From Dama dama (Eukaryota > Chordata > Mammalia > Artiodactyla > Cervidae): a stretch of DNA of 64,000 nt. Under the pieces are notes generated by a model. It searched no databases and was not told the DNA's origin. It saw only the letters and a list, made by a program, of their open reading frames with translations. The DNA lies in the NCBI RefSeq assembly GCF_033118175.1, contig NC_083710.1, positions 43,493,501 through 43,557,500 of the forward strand, given 5' to 3'. The translations under genes and the position numbers were made by a program. Of this stretch, positions 1-10,785 are shown piece by piece. Every line of letters begins with the position of its first letter. Within the stretch, counting starts at the first letter, position 1.

Positions 1-1026
1 TGACTAACAGTTCAGCCATGGCCAAATTACTAATTGTGTTGAACATTTTGTTTCTTTTCCTCTAAAGATGAAGTTGATACTTAGCTTTTACATTAGCCCT
101 GAGCATAAATAGTATTGCCACCCCAAAAAGATCAATCATTACACCTAACAGATAACAAGCTCACGAATAAAATGCGTTTTTCCCCTTTCCCCCTTCTTAC
201 TTACAATTTCATGAAGTTTTTTTTTTTTTGACTCAGTATTATTCTTTGAAAATCTATAATTATGAACATGCAAATAAAACTCACCTAATTGATTTTATTT
301 ACATAGTTCCAATCTTTATCTGATTTAATTAGTAACAGGTTTAATGGTAACTTTTAAAGTCATAAGGAAACATTTCTCAATCCTTATGTTTTACATTATA
401 CAATACCATATGTATCTTCTTTTTACATCAAAGCATTGTGAAATAATAATATATTAATGGAAAAGAGATTTTTTTATGTCTTCATAATTTTTATTCCTCT
501 CATGTTTTATGTAAATATAATGCATGTGCTCAATATTCACATATAACTGTGTGTCTGTGTGTCTGTATATACACACATACTCACATATGAGCAAATACAT
601 CATCAAAAAGAAATTTGGCATTTAAACAAGAGCCACACAACCAGTAACTTAGCTTCCCTGATGGATATGATTGAATGTTCCTTATCTTACTATAGTGACC
701 CCATGTTCTCTACTGCCAAGTGTGCAAGTACCAGCAGTGAATTTAAACCCAATCTCATTTTAAGTTTCTGTTGTACTCAGCATGATCTTCATTTTTCACT
801 GCATTGCTCTCATCAAGACCACAGTCCCATCTAGGACATCGCTACCGATAAGCCAGGAGCTATAATTGAGCTTATAACTACATATACTTTCATTCCACAG
901 CAGAATTATTACTATAAATGAGAACAAACAGATTTTTATGCTTTGAAAAATATGGGTAATCTTAAATAGCAATAAGAGCTTGCCTATGATCCATGTCAAA
1001 TATTAATGTGTTATTGGCTCACCTCA
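1..1026. other. AT-rich intergenic DNA, no gene seen
   Basis: No coding region or confident repeat is visible. There is a T-run near 218-228 and a short TG/CA-rich stretch around 547-585. Reading frames here are short and show no recognisable domain. Confidence 0.6.
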
Positions 1027-1053
1027 ACTGAGTGACAACTGAACTGAACTGAT
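1027..1053 (+). repeat. Orphan BovB-type 3' tail
   Basis: The stretch reads ACTGAGTGACAACTGAACTG and then continues with the same pentamer. This is the terminal motif of BovB/ART2 elements (GAGCGACTGAACTGAACTGA in other copies of this window). No BovB body precedes it, so it is either an extreme 5' truncation or a chance match. Confidence 0.4.
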
Positions 1054-1197
1054 CCACAAAGAGTAACAAACAATTGTATTAATAGTTTTCTATATATTAG
1101 CACACCTTTGAAAGAGCTTCTAGCTAGAGATGAAGGTGTCACCTGATACACAATGCCCACATCCTGAAGTTAACTGGATACAGCTAACTGCAAATAT

Positions 1198-1420
1198 GGG
1201 CTTCCCCAGTGGCTCAGATGGTAAAGAATCCGCTTGCAATGCAGGAGACCTGGGTCTGATGCCTGGGTTGCAGGAGATCCCCTGAAGCAGGGCATGGCAA
1301 CCCACTCCAGTATTCTTGCCTGAAGAATCCCCATGGACAGGGAAGCCTGGCAGGCAACTGTCCATGGGGTCACAAAGAGTTAGACGTGACACAGCGACCA
1401 AGACAGCACAGCGCCTCTTT
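1198..1420 (+). mobile_element. Bov-tA SINE
   Basis: This is a full-length tRNA-Glu-derived ruminant SINE. The tRNA-like head starts at GGGCTTCCCCAGTGGCTCAG and the body shows the diagnostic AACCCACTCCAGTATTCTTG followed by TCCATGGGGTCACAAAGAGT. The A box is one base off consensus and the B box (GGGTCTGATGCC) is decayed, so Pol III activity is unlikely. CAAATAT at 1191-1197 and 1421-1427 is a possible short target duplication. Open frames read across it on the minus strand are SINE artefacts. Confidence 0.93.
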
Positions 1421-1764
1421 CAAATATATGTCAGCTTGCAAATATTGGTTTTCAGATTTATTCTTTTTTAAAGGAAGTGTGGCTTTAAACAGTACTGAGT
1501 GAAAAGTGGCTAAGGGGCATTTTAGTAGATGACCACAGCAGAAGTGAGAGTATTCCATGAGCTTCTAACTGCATGTTGTTTTCTTCTTCCTCTCTGTACA
1601 CAGCTCTCCACTGGGAAGGACTGAGTTCTCCCAGGGTCGTTCTGGCACCCTGCACCAAAGGTTCAGGCTCAGCTCTGTCCTCTCCTCGTTCTCTTTCTCA
1701 GTTATTCTGAAATAGCAAATATGGTTGCACTATTGTCCAGGTGTAACTCTCTGCTACCTAGAAA
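1413..1764. other. Unassigned intergenic DNA
   Basis: Apart from the SINE tail there is a mildly pyrimidine-rich stretch at about 1570-1700. No repeat family or exon could be recognised. Confidence 0.5.
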
Positions 1765-2060
1765 CTCTTCTGTTCATGTATGCAATAGATATTTGCTGCC
1801 TATTGTGTGCTGGCATCTTTCCATGTACAAAACAAAGTTCAGGACCTTATATTCCAATGGGGATAAAAAAAAAAATTGAAGAATAAAATTATACCATGCT
1901 GTCAAGTAATTGCAAGTATAATAAAGAAAAGTATAGTGGGTTGTGGAATAAAACGTGTTGTAGATGGTGATTGTAGACAAAGCGGTCAGTCAAGGAGGGC
2001 CACAGACATATGAGAGGGACCGATTGACCAGAACAAGTATAGTCTTGGGGCTCCCTTGGG
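1765..2060 (-). mobile_element. L2 LINE 3' fragment
   Basis: Read on the minus strand this matches the 3' region of ancient L2 LINEs. The plus strand shows the usual reverse pattern: an ATATTTGCTGCCTATTGTGTG-like end, then material resembling AACAAA...CCTTATATTCCAATGGGG, and downstream AATAAA-rich text followed by GTGGTTGTAGACAA and TCAGTCAAGGAGGGCC-like L2 signatures. Divergence is high, as expected for a family older than the mammalian radiation. A short A-run interrupts it at 1866-1876. Confidence 0.6.
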
Positions 2061-2529
2061 AAGAGGATCCAGGCTCACGAAATATCCATTCACGACAGTA
2101 ATAAAGCTACAATATTTGCCTCATCAAACACAGTAACAGATAAAGCTTAACAGAAGAAACAATTTTGCATAATAAATTTATTTCTATTGATAGCATTGCA
2201 CTGATTTTTCTAATTATTTTCCGATTTTATAGAAATTGACTTTGAACTTATCAGTTGCTCAGAGGTCTTTACCGCTTTAAGGATGTATACAACACCAACA
2301 TTTTGGGTTAATCTATGTATATTCTCAGGTATGTGCTTTTTAAATTCTGGGATGAGGGGCCGCTACTTTAATTATATGTTCAATAAGTATAAAAATTTCT
2401 GTTTTCAAAGAGAATAAATGGTATTCATTGAGTGCCAGCTTTGTAACAAGGGTTGGGGCTCACCTGGGTGTGAGTTTTAATTGTGCGACTCACTAACTAT
2501 GTGCCTTAGGAACGCCATAGTCTGGATTT
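2061..2529. other. Unassigned intergenic DNA with possible MIR core
   Basis: Mostly unrecognised AT-rich sequence. Around 2465-2515 there is a weak plus-strand resemblance to the MIR core (CTCACTAACTATGTGCCTTAGG). Confidence 0.4.
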
Positions 2530-3195
2530 GCAATCTGAAAAATTCATATATTGAAATCCTAATCCCCAAAGGTGATGGTAGGAGGTAGGGTTTTTGGAGG
2601 TGATGAGATCATGACGATAGAGCCCTCATGAAAGAGATTAGTGATCTTATAAAATAGACCCACAAAGCAGCTCAACCCCTTCCCCCCATGTGAAAATATA
2701 ATGAGAAGTCTGTAACCTGGAAGAGGACAGTTACCTGACCGTGCTGCACCCTGATCTTGGACTTCCAGACTCCAGAATTTTGAGCAACACATTTCTTCTG
2801 TTTCTAGGCCACCTAGTCTGTGATATATTTTTAATTTTTTTAATTGGCGGATATTGTTTTACAATATTCTGTTGGCCCTGGCATCTGCCATATATCAACA
2901 TGAATCAGCTGTAGGTATACACATGGCCCTTCCCTCCTGAATCCCCTCCCATCTCCCACCCCATCCCACCCCTCTAGGTTGCAGCACTTTTTACAAAACC
3001 TAGGACATGGAAGCAACCTAGATGTTCATTGGCAGATGAATGGATACAGAAATTATGGTACATATACACAATGGATTATTACTCAGCTATTAAAAAAAAG
3101 GACACATTCAAGTCAGTCCTAATGACATGGATGAACCTAGAGCCTATTACTCAAAGTGAAGTCTGGTATTTTATTATAGCCTCCTACAACCAGGG
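2530..3195 (+). mobile_element. ERVL-MaLR (MLT1/MST-like) LTR, split by an L1
   Basis: The LTR runs from about 2530 to 2832 and resumes at about 3166-3195. Diagnostic blocks are TTGAAATCCTAATCCCCAAA, GGTGATGAGATCATGA, CCATGTGAAAATATAATGAG, TGATCTTGGACTTCCAGACT and the terminal ACCTAGTCTGTGATATATTT. The end of the LTR (GGTATTTTATTATAGC) is found only after the L1 insertion, which shows that the L1 landed in this LTR. It is a solo LTR with no internal region. Its LTR class is known from family signatures; the exact subfamily is uncertain. Confidence 0.78.
2830..3165 (-). mobile_element. 5'-inverted, truncated L1 (twin priming)
   Basis: Positions 2833-2987 are the L1 3' untranslated region on the minus strand, with its A-tail seen as T-rich sequence at 2827-2841. 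Positions 2988-3165 are the end of L1 ORF2 on the plus strand: it encodes the typical ...DEWIQKLWYIYTMDYYSAIK segment. Opposite orientations of adjoining pieces of one element are the hallmark of twin-primed 5' inversion. The flanks carry a degenerate duplication of LTR sequence (AGTCTGTGATATATTTT against AGTCTGGTATTTTATT), which confirms a single insertion into the MaLR LTR. The stretch between the two L1 pieces was lost at the junction. Confidence 0.85.
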
Positions 3196-3399
3196 CAGGT
3201 TGCTCATGACACTTGACCTCCACTATTCTACGTCCTAATGAGGGACAACCTTCCTCACCATTTTACTGGAAGGATTTTGGAAGGTCAGATACACAACGTG
3301 CCTGTGCCCTGCTTGGCAGCAAAGGAGACTAGAGATGCTGGGGGTTTCCCTTGTTTCATTCCATGCAGTTTTCACAATTGCTAAATGTATCCAAGAAGA

Positions 3400-3475
3400 A
3401 AAGAAGTCCTGAAAAGTTAGGTAACTTCCCCAAGCTCTCACAGCAGAAGTGGAGGGCTCAACTTCACATCTAGGA
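3400..3475 (-). mobile_element. MIR SINE core remnant
   Basis: The stretch GTTAGGTAACTTCCCCAAGC followed by TCACAGCAGAAGTGGAGGGC matches the MIR core in reverse orientation (GTTAAGTAACTTGCCCAAGG, CACACAGCTAGTAAGTGG in the family). It is an old fragment. Confidence 0.65.
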
Positions 3476-3957
3476 CCTTTATATCCACAAACACCTATCT
3501 TGTTTCCTATTGCTGTTTTCTTTCTTTTCTCCTGCTATGTCACTTCACAAATTGTAAATGCTTTCAATTCTTTTTTCTCACCTGTTTGTCATATTTAATC
3601 ATTCTCTAAGACTTGGGTATAACTTTTGTTTTCTTTTGAAATGACTCTGTTAACAATCTTTCCATTTCCATTCTCACTACCAGCACCACATTCTGATAAT
3701 TATCAACATATAATAGAAACATGATGACATTCAAATCCAGCCTTTTTGACTTCTATTTCCTCCTTTCTCCCCAAATTAGTTTCTCTGAGTCACTTTGAGA
3801 GCAAAATTCACTGACTTAAAATCAAGTAGAGCATCAAAATAATATAGACCAAATTCCTTCCACCTCTGTATCATTCCCCAGACAGTGTGAACTGGATTTT
3901 CCTTCCACAATTCCTCAGAGATCAGAAAATAGGAACCTTTAGTGATATCTCCAAAGC
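3476..3957. other. AT/pyrimidine-rich intergenic DNA
   Basis: No recognisable gene or repeat. The sequence is T/C-rich at about 3510-3580. Confidence 0.5.
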
Positions 3958-4406
3958 TAGTCAAAGCTATGGTTTTTCCAGTAGTCATGTGTGGATGTGA
4001 GAGCAGGACCATAAAGAAGGCTGAGCACCGAAGAAGTGATGCTTTTGAACTGAGGTGTTGGAGAAGATTCTTGAGAATCTCTTGGACTGCAAGGAGATCC
4101 AACAAGTCAGTCCTAAAGGAAATCAATCCTGAATATTCATTGGAGGGACTGATGCTGAAGCTGAACCTCCAATACTTTGGCCACCTGATGCAAAGAACGG
4201 ATTCATTGGAAAAGACCCTAATCCTGGGAAAGATTGATGGCAGGAGGAGAAAGGGACAACAGAGTATGAGATGGTTGGATGGTATCACCAACTCGATGGA
4301 CATGAGTTTGAGCAAGCTCTGGGAGTTGGTGATGGGCAGGGAAGCCTGGTGTCCTGCAGTCCATGGGGTCACAATGTGTCTGACACAACCGAGCGACTGA
4401 ACTGAC
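3958..4406 (+). mobile_element. BovB LINE, 5'-truncated 3' end
   Basis: It carries the last ~450 bp of BovB, ending in the tail GAGCGACTGAACTGACT. The long frame at 3942-4400 encodes the C-terminus of the BovB reverse-transcriptase polyprotein downstream of the polymerase motifs: MVFPVVMCGCESRTIKKAEH, then FELRCWRRFLRISWTARRSN, then LQYFGHLMQRTDSLEKTLIL. The usual terminal block is altered (VTMCLTQPSD). Flanks show a possible duplication, TGATATCTCC at 3943-3952 and TGATGTCTCC after the tail. No reverse transcriptase core is present, so the piece cannot move by itself. Confidence 0.92.
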
Positions 4407-6559
4407 TATGATGTCTCCTCTATAAAGGTTTCCTTTAAAATCATTTAAACTAAAAAGCTCCTGCATAAAATCTTTGAGGAGGAAGTAAGGACACCTTGTT
4501 TGGTAAATAAAATCTAGTTTGTCCCGTTTTATTATTAGTATCAGTAATAATAATGTTATTATCATTATAGAACAAAGTGATGCTTGTCTTGAATAGCTGA
4601 TAACTCAAATTACTTCCTGAAATTTAATCATTGTTTTTGTACTCATGTGAAGTTAGATTACATCAGGTAAAATATGAAAAAAAGATTTGATGTATTGTTT
4701 AGTAATAGCAAAAGTAGAATCAAAGTGACCTTTCTCTCCTTATCTTTTCCATTGTCTCCATGTCCCCAGGGTAAGGAATCCAGAGGTGTTGCCTGAGATC
4801 AAGTTCTGGACTTCCTTCAATCTCAGGGGTTATCAACAAATGTAAAAAAAATTTTTTTTCTGGTCATTTGACAGCCTCCACCAGAACCTTGCAAATCAGT
4901 CATGGAGACCTCAAAGGAATGGAAAAACTAATCCCTGTTGAACTGCAAAGTCTTTGAGAGAATGGAGGATGCATTAATCCCATCTCTATATATACAGCCA
5001 GCACAGGTATAAAGTAATTGCTATATTTGTATCCAAAGAAACTGGTTTGAAAACTGGCAAGTAACATATTTGAAATGACATCATGACTGATGAAGAAAAG
5101 ATTGGTTAAAAATACATGCTACCTTTTTTTCAATTTACTTTTTTGTTATTTTTTTGTCTTTTAGAAACTTTCTAATGAAACCATCTGAAAAGCAAATCAT
5201 TTAACTTTCTCATTTCTCTTCACGTCACTTCCCTCTAGACAAACTCCCAGGAAGAAACACAATTTTTTTTTTTTAAACTGCGTTATAGACGTGTTCTTAG
5301 TGGGTTTACAGATAAAGAGAAACAACCCCCCTATTGCCTTACATTTTCTAAATTTTCAGGTAATTATCTGAAACAGACCTTGTAAGTGCAGAATTTGCTT
5401 ACTTGAGTCTGTCTTTTGGGCAGAATCCAAAAGCAAAGGAACCAAATCAATTTCTGCCAACAAATGCCTGAAAAGCTCCAGCTAAATGAACTGATGTAAT
5501 CTCCGCGCGGGATTCGCAGGCGGTAATGGTGGGGGAATTCTCATTACTCGGGATTCTGGAGGAGAAGGAGATGGAGTGAAGCAGCCCAGCAGCTCAGCTG
5601 GTGGAAGTCAAAGACTACTGATAAGACAGAGACCAAAGGAGAGCTCCCTTGCTTCAGCTTGGGTGATGTGTCTTATACTGTTTCCCCAGGCCCCGAGTGA
5701 CAAGAATCCAAGGTACCACTATCAATCTTATTTGCCCCAAACAGATAGTGAAACACAGACAAGAAATTGGAGAGATTAGATAGATAGATTAAAAAGCCAG
5801 TAAAACACAACACACTAAAGCTTGTGACCTACACTCCAAATAACTCAACATATTGCAGGAAAAATTCCAGTGTTTATCAGAATGGGCACAAGCATGCTAC
5901 ATTCATCTGACAAAAGAAAAGCCTCCCTTGCATCTCCCAAGCACTGTGAGGGAGAAATCTGCAGAGGATGCAAGATTTCTTTCACAATGTTAACCATCTT
6001 AGATAAAGTAAAAGGCAAGCATTTCTCTCTCCATTTCAACGGTAAGACTGCATACTGCACCCTGAATATTGTTAGCTCACATTTGCAGAGGCAGATATAT
6101 GTTGAAAAGGAAGAAAAAGATAATCAACAGAACTATGAACACTTGTGTTTTCCTGTAACAACATCTGGAGAGATGGTCTTAAAAAACATGCAATGTGTAT
6201 ACATATATATTTCATACAACAATCAGGAAATTATAAAATTTATTCTGAAACCAGAAGTCCTGGGAGTAAATTATACTCTAAAACAGTTGTGGAGAAATTA
6301 GCTAACCATACTTCAGCTTCATGAAATTAATGATGTAGATTCAGGTTGTTTTTTTTTTTTTTTTTCCCTCCTAATGTGTTTAAGAACAATAAGATTTTCA
6401 TTACTTTTCTCTTGGAAGGGATGAGAAGATATCTATAAAAATGTTCTAAAGTTTCCTAATCAAGATCAGAGTTTGCTGTTAAATGGTAAGTAGTTTTAAA
6501 GAAGTAGAATAATGTTGGTATTAAATGTTATAACTACTTAAGACAATAAAATCATGATA
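4407..6559. other. AT-rich intergenic DNA with one CpG-dense patch
   Basis: About 2.1 kb without a recognisable element. A compact CpG cluster lies at 5502-5560 and a T17 run at 6349-6365. A 143-codon frame at 5870-6301 opens at GTG, has no recognised domain and is probably fortuitous. Confidence 0.5.
5502..5560. other. Isolated CpG cluster
   Basis: The stretch contains CTCCGCGCGGGATTCGCAGG and then GCGG and CTCGGG, giving six CpGs in about 55 bp within AT-rich, CpG-poor DNA. It matches no repeat I recognise. It could be a regulatory element, a decayed young insertion or chance; function is not shown by the sequence. Confidence 0.4.
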
Positions 6560-6875
6560 GTCTAGTATGCTGCAGTAAATAGCCCTCAATTCTTAGTGGT
6601 TTAAAGCAAAACAAGGTTTATTCCTCACTCATATCATAGCCCATCTCAGATCAGCTAGAGGCTCTGCTCTGTTTGAGATTTTAGCTGATGGACTAACTGC
6701 TACCTGTAACATTGCTGGCTGCCATAATAGAGATACAGGCAGAGTTCTGGACAATCTCCATAAGCAATTATATACTCCAGCCCAGCCGGGATAAACCTTA
6801 CTTCCGCCCACAATTCATTGTGTACTATTCACAAGGGATGCTCTAAACACAAGTGAGTCAGGAAGCATAAATATC
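6560..6875 (+). mobile_element. ERVL solo LTR, MLT2-like
   Basis: Diagnostic blocks appear in order: TATGCTGCAGTAAATAGCCC, TTAGTGGTTTAAAGCAAAAC, AAGGTTTATTCCTCACTCAT, TCAGCTAGAGGCTCTGCTCT, AACATTGCTGGCTGCCATAA, ACTTCCGCCCACAATTCATT. These match the MLT2 LTR group in plus orientation. No internal region is adjacent. Confidence 0.8.
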
Positions 6876-6889
6876 AGCAAGAGAGCCAC

Positions 6890-7060
6890 CATTTCTTAAG
6901 TGCCAGTTCCAGGCTGTTTGTGGGAAGCCTGTCCCTATGCTGGATAATTTGAATGCATACAATAATGTGCCTGGGTAAATATTATTAAGGTTCTATCTAG
7001 TTTACTAAATGAACCTGGGATTCACAGAATTTAAGAAGTTTTTCAAAGCAAAAAATCTAC
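6890..7060 (-). mobile_element. MIR SINE fragment
   Basis: The order of blocks (CATTTCTTAAGTGCCAG, a central CTGGGTAAATATTATTAAGG, then AATTTAAGAAGTTTTTCAAAG) is that of a reverse-oriented MIR, badly diverged. Moderate support only. Confidence 0.45.
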
Positions 7061-9574
7061 TCCTGACTGTGGTCAACCTCCTTTCTTCTATACCACACTG
7101 TTAGTTAAGTAGCACATTAGGTCTCAAGTACTATTTAATTCTTGACTTTAAAAGCAACAGCAAAATGTATGCTGCATGCACAGAGCCTTTCTGATTTGAC
7201 TTTGTAATTTTATGTTACAAAATGTCTGTGAAGCAAATTAATAATATAGAGCTAAAAGATGGTTTTAATTATTTAAAGTAAAGAGCAGCCTTAACATAAA
7301 ATAAAAGTGAATATCCTTTGTATTTATTAAGACTCAAAAATTTACTCCAAATAGTTTGTAGAGCTGCAGGGAATATAATGAATTGACATGATACATAGCA
7401 TCAAGAGCCTATAGGAAAAATGGAGACAGAGCATGAACATTTTGGCATAAATTATTCAATAGAAAGAGAAATATGCTGCTCCACCCTCTGAATTTCCTCT
7501 TCTGTCTTTCCTTTGCTTGGATAGTTCTCGTGGCCTTGGTGTTAACCTCAGAATTTAGTCCCATCTGGTCCCAACTATAAAGTGCTGGAGACCTCTGTTA
7601 AGCAGCATCTTCAAAATTGCCAAGTGTTCTAACTCCTTGATATTGAAAAACAGTAGACTGGAAAATTACAGGAGATTGGTTTCCATAGACCCTTGTTTAC
7701 AACTGTAGCTGATAATTAGACAGTTCCAACTCACTCTGAGGCAAATGATTTCTCTGTAAACCTCCAGATCAAAAAAGCAAAACAAACTTCCAAATGAAAA
7801 AAATCTGTGCAGCAAATTTTAAATCCTATTTATTTTTTCTAAATTGCTGTGCTTTACAGAGGCAATCAGCCAGAGTACAAGTACAAAAACTTAAAATATT
7901 TTCTAGATTTAATATAAATATTATGAGCAGAAAAATTATTTAAATAGTAATAAAATAAAAAGGAATAACTATTTTTAAAAACCTGATAGTCAGTTAGTGC
8001 TTTTATCACACCAAATGCATTAAAATTCTTTGAAGTGAAGTCTTTTCATCATAATATACTAAATTAAATATCTGTTTCTTGTAGAATATGATTCTGCTAA
8101 ACTAAATTAAAATCAAATCATGGGCAAAATCAATTTTACTTACAATAATCCCAGCCTACTGAGACTGCGGTCTAGTAATCATGATAAACGTCTCTCCTCC
8201 TCATATTTTTTCCCAGGTTTAGACTTTCCCAAAAGATATAATTTGTCAACCCTGCACATGTTGTTTATGTATTTCTTTAGAGTACTATGAAGGGAAACAA
8301 ATGGCACATGTTTCAGCAATCCATTAGAAGAGTCAAAGGAAAAAAATATGTGTTGTGTTTGTGTGTCTGTGTATTTGTATATAATCCCATGTGAAGAGAC
8401 AGATACAGATTGATAGATAGATAGATATAAGTTGAAATGGAATCCAAATGAACTTGAGAGATTACTTGATTTAAGAGAGAATGATAAATATTTAAGCTGT
8501 CTTGGGGGAATTATGCTGACATTGGATCTTGGGATTACTTCTCACATAAAACTCAGAGGATTTGATATCTTGTCAGAAAACTGGACTGAAACATGCAAAC
8601 ATGATGTTAATCATACCTTTGATTGTTCTTTTGTTGCAAGCCCACTGAATGGTGACAGATCAAATGAAAAGAAACACAAGCAAGTGTTCTCTCCACCTCA
8701 CCCTCTATACCTAAGTTTTCTCAAAAGAGAACAAGAGTTTAGTGCATTTGAAACATAAAATGTTTTTTGTTTAATTTTTAAACAATATGTGAAAACATGT
8801 AGTCACCTTTTGCTTAAAGATATAATTATTCTTTCACAAATTATATTCAGTTATCTAAGATTATATTCTCATTTCAGATATTGACTGAACTGCAACTCCA
8901 ACATAACAGAGTTCAATAGAATTGATTTGGGAAGCTTCTTCATCATGTTGCATCCATGCCAGGAATTTGTGAGAGCTAAAATTTCCACTAAGTACCCCAT
9001 ACTAGTATGGTTTAGATGATTCCACTTTAATTTTTTTCTTTTTTTAGTTGTGAACTTCAAAAACTGATATAAGAGGTGTTCTCAATTAATGTGAGGGTTA
9101 AAGGTTGTTCCTTGCAGCAGTTTGCAAATAGAAATGAAAAATTTTATATATGTTTAGCTTGTCAATTCAGTGGAATGCTTGGCAGTCATTAAAAGTCATC
9201 ATTATAAATTTCAGACCAGTCAGTTTTAACCCCAAGAGAGTATATTTCAACTTAAACCACATATACAAGTGATTTTTTTTCTTTTTATTTTTTTAAGTAT
9301 GACTTATATAATGGGAATAAATACTTAGAAGTCTTAAGTGAAGCCTTTTATACAGAACAATCTTTATTTGCTGTACCATTTTGAGACTCTAAGGGTTCAG
9401 TATTTTCTTGCTGAAGGAATAACATGAAATAAAATAAGTCACTTCTTAATCTTCCATATCAGCACACACCTAGTAATTGTTTTCTGTACATGGCTAATCT
9501 CAGTATGCCCAATTTTGCTGCAATTTGTTTGAGGTCATACATCATTTCCCTGATCAGATTGTAAAGATGTTCTT
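7061..9574. other. Long AT-rich intergenic stretch
   Basis: About 2.5 kb in which I recognise only a short GATA microsatellite at 8412-8427. The frame at 8432-8758 (108 codons) has no recognised domain. Confidence 0.5.
8412..8427. repeat. (GATA)n microsatellite
   Basis: Four perfect GATA units, with related GATAC/GATTGATA sequence just upstream. Confidence 0.85.
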
Positions 9575-10115
9575 TGGTGAAGCTTGAATGTTGGATGTTC
9601 TTTGAAGCTTGGGACATGGTACCCCCAAAAGAAGACACCTTGGATATTGAATATTTAAGCTAAGGAGTTTGAAAAGAGCAGAAGCAGGACATTCACTTGG
9701 ACCTTCTTCTACCCTTTTTCCTTGAAATAGGTCATAAGACCCTTCTGTGAGATATGCCCTCTCTACACCCAGAGGAAAGGAGAATCCTTATCTCTGAGCA
9801 CAAAGGGACACTGAGAAGAATGAGACAAGCAGGTCCGGCTATATTTTCCCCAGTCTACTGCACTTACCTCATACTCCTGACCTATCACATTCTCCACAAC
9901 TGCCTACTTGTCATCAAACCTAACATAAAAATTCTCAGGTCTGTTTCTTTGGGTCTTCCTTTCCTTACAAAGCCTCCTTTGTCACATGAGAGTTATATCA
10001 AATTTGCATGCTTTTCTCCTGTTACTTTATCTTTATCTGTTTAATTTTTCTGGTCCAGCCAGGGACCCTAAGATGGTGGAGAAAAGTTTTTCCTTTCCTA
10101 TTCTCTTTACTGTTA
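9575..10115 (+). mobile_element. Probable class I ERV solo LTR
   Basis: The 3' part has the GGTCCAGCCAGGGACCCTAA and GATGGTGGAGAAAAG block typical of the end of several class I (gamma-like) ERV LTRs. The 5' part opens near GTTGGATGTTCTTTGAAGC and contains GGGACATGGTACCCCCAAAA. No gag, pol or env sequence adjoins it, so it appears to be a solo LTR. The boundaries and subfamily are uncertain. Confidence 0.5.
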
Positions 10116-10317
10116 TATTCAGAGCAGACATTACATGTCCATGTTAAAGGCATGGATCTATATTTTTAGTAGTATTATCTCCCATTAGTGCTGTTGAACT
10201 CTGTTCCTGAGAGTGATAAATGGCTAAGGCTTAGAAACAACCTAGGACTCTCACACCTGCAAAGATTATCATCTGCTTTTCTTCTTCTTTTTCCTTTCTT
10301 TTAGCCAAGAATTCCAG

Positions 10318-10477
10318 ATAACAAGGCTCCTCTGTCCATGGGATTCTCCAGGCCAGAATACTGGAGTAGGTTGCCACTCCCTTCTTCGGGGGATCTTCCC
10401 GACCCATGGATAGAAGCCAGGCAGGTCTTCCACATTGCAGGCAGATTCTTTACTGTCTGAGCCACCAGGGAAGCCCT
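10318..10477 (-). mobile_element. Bov-tA SINE, 3'-truncated
   Basis: Reverse-oriented Bov-tA: the plus strand shows AAGGCTCCTCTGTCCATGGG, CCAGAATACTGGAGTAGGTT and ends with GAGCCACCAGGGAAGCCC, the complement of the tRNA-like head. The distal 3' body is missing. No convincing target duplication was found. Confidence 0.9.
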
Positions 10478-10785
10478 GGAAGCCACATATGTAATTTCAG
10501 ATATTTTATGAGTCATATTTTAAAAGTGAAATGAAGTAAAACTGATTTTAATAATGTATTTATTTAACCAATGTATCCAAAATACCAAATTATCATCACT
10601 TCAACATGCAATCAGTATAAAATATTAAGATTTTTACAATGCATGTGTGTGTTTACTGTTTTCAGAAATCTGTGTATTTTACCCTTCCAGTGCATCTCAA
10701 CCTGACCAGACAAATTTCAATTGCTCAGATGCTATATGGGGCTCACAGCTAGCCAGTTGGGAGGCATAGCCTTTACTAACGTAAA
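10478..10785. mobile_element. Ancient DNA-transposon relic (hAT-like)
   Basis: Blocks AAGCCACATATGTAATTTCA, ACTGATTTTAATAATGTATT, TCAACATGCAATCAGTATAA, ACCTGACCAGACAAATTTCA and TGCTCAGATGCTATATGG fit a common mammalian non-autonomous element characterised by a GCCACATGTGGCTAG-like core. I am fairly sure of a common interspersed family, less sure of the hAT assignment. The adjacent Bov-tA begins exactly at its left edge. Confidence 0.5.

Noticed and set aside
5682..5715. Micro-exon bounded by splice-like AG and GT sites
   Set aside because: The sites are minimal, no coding signal or neighbouring exon exists, and such pairs are common by chance.
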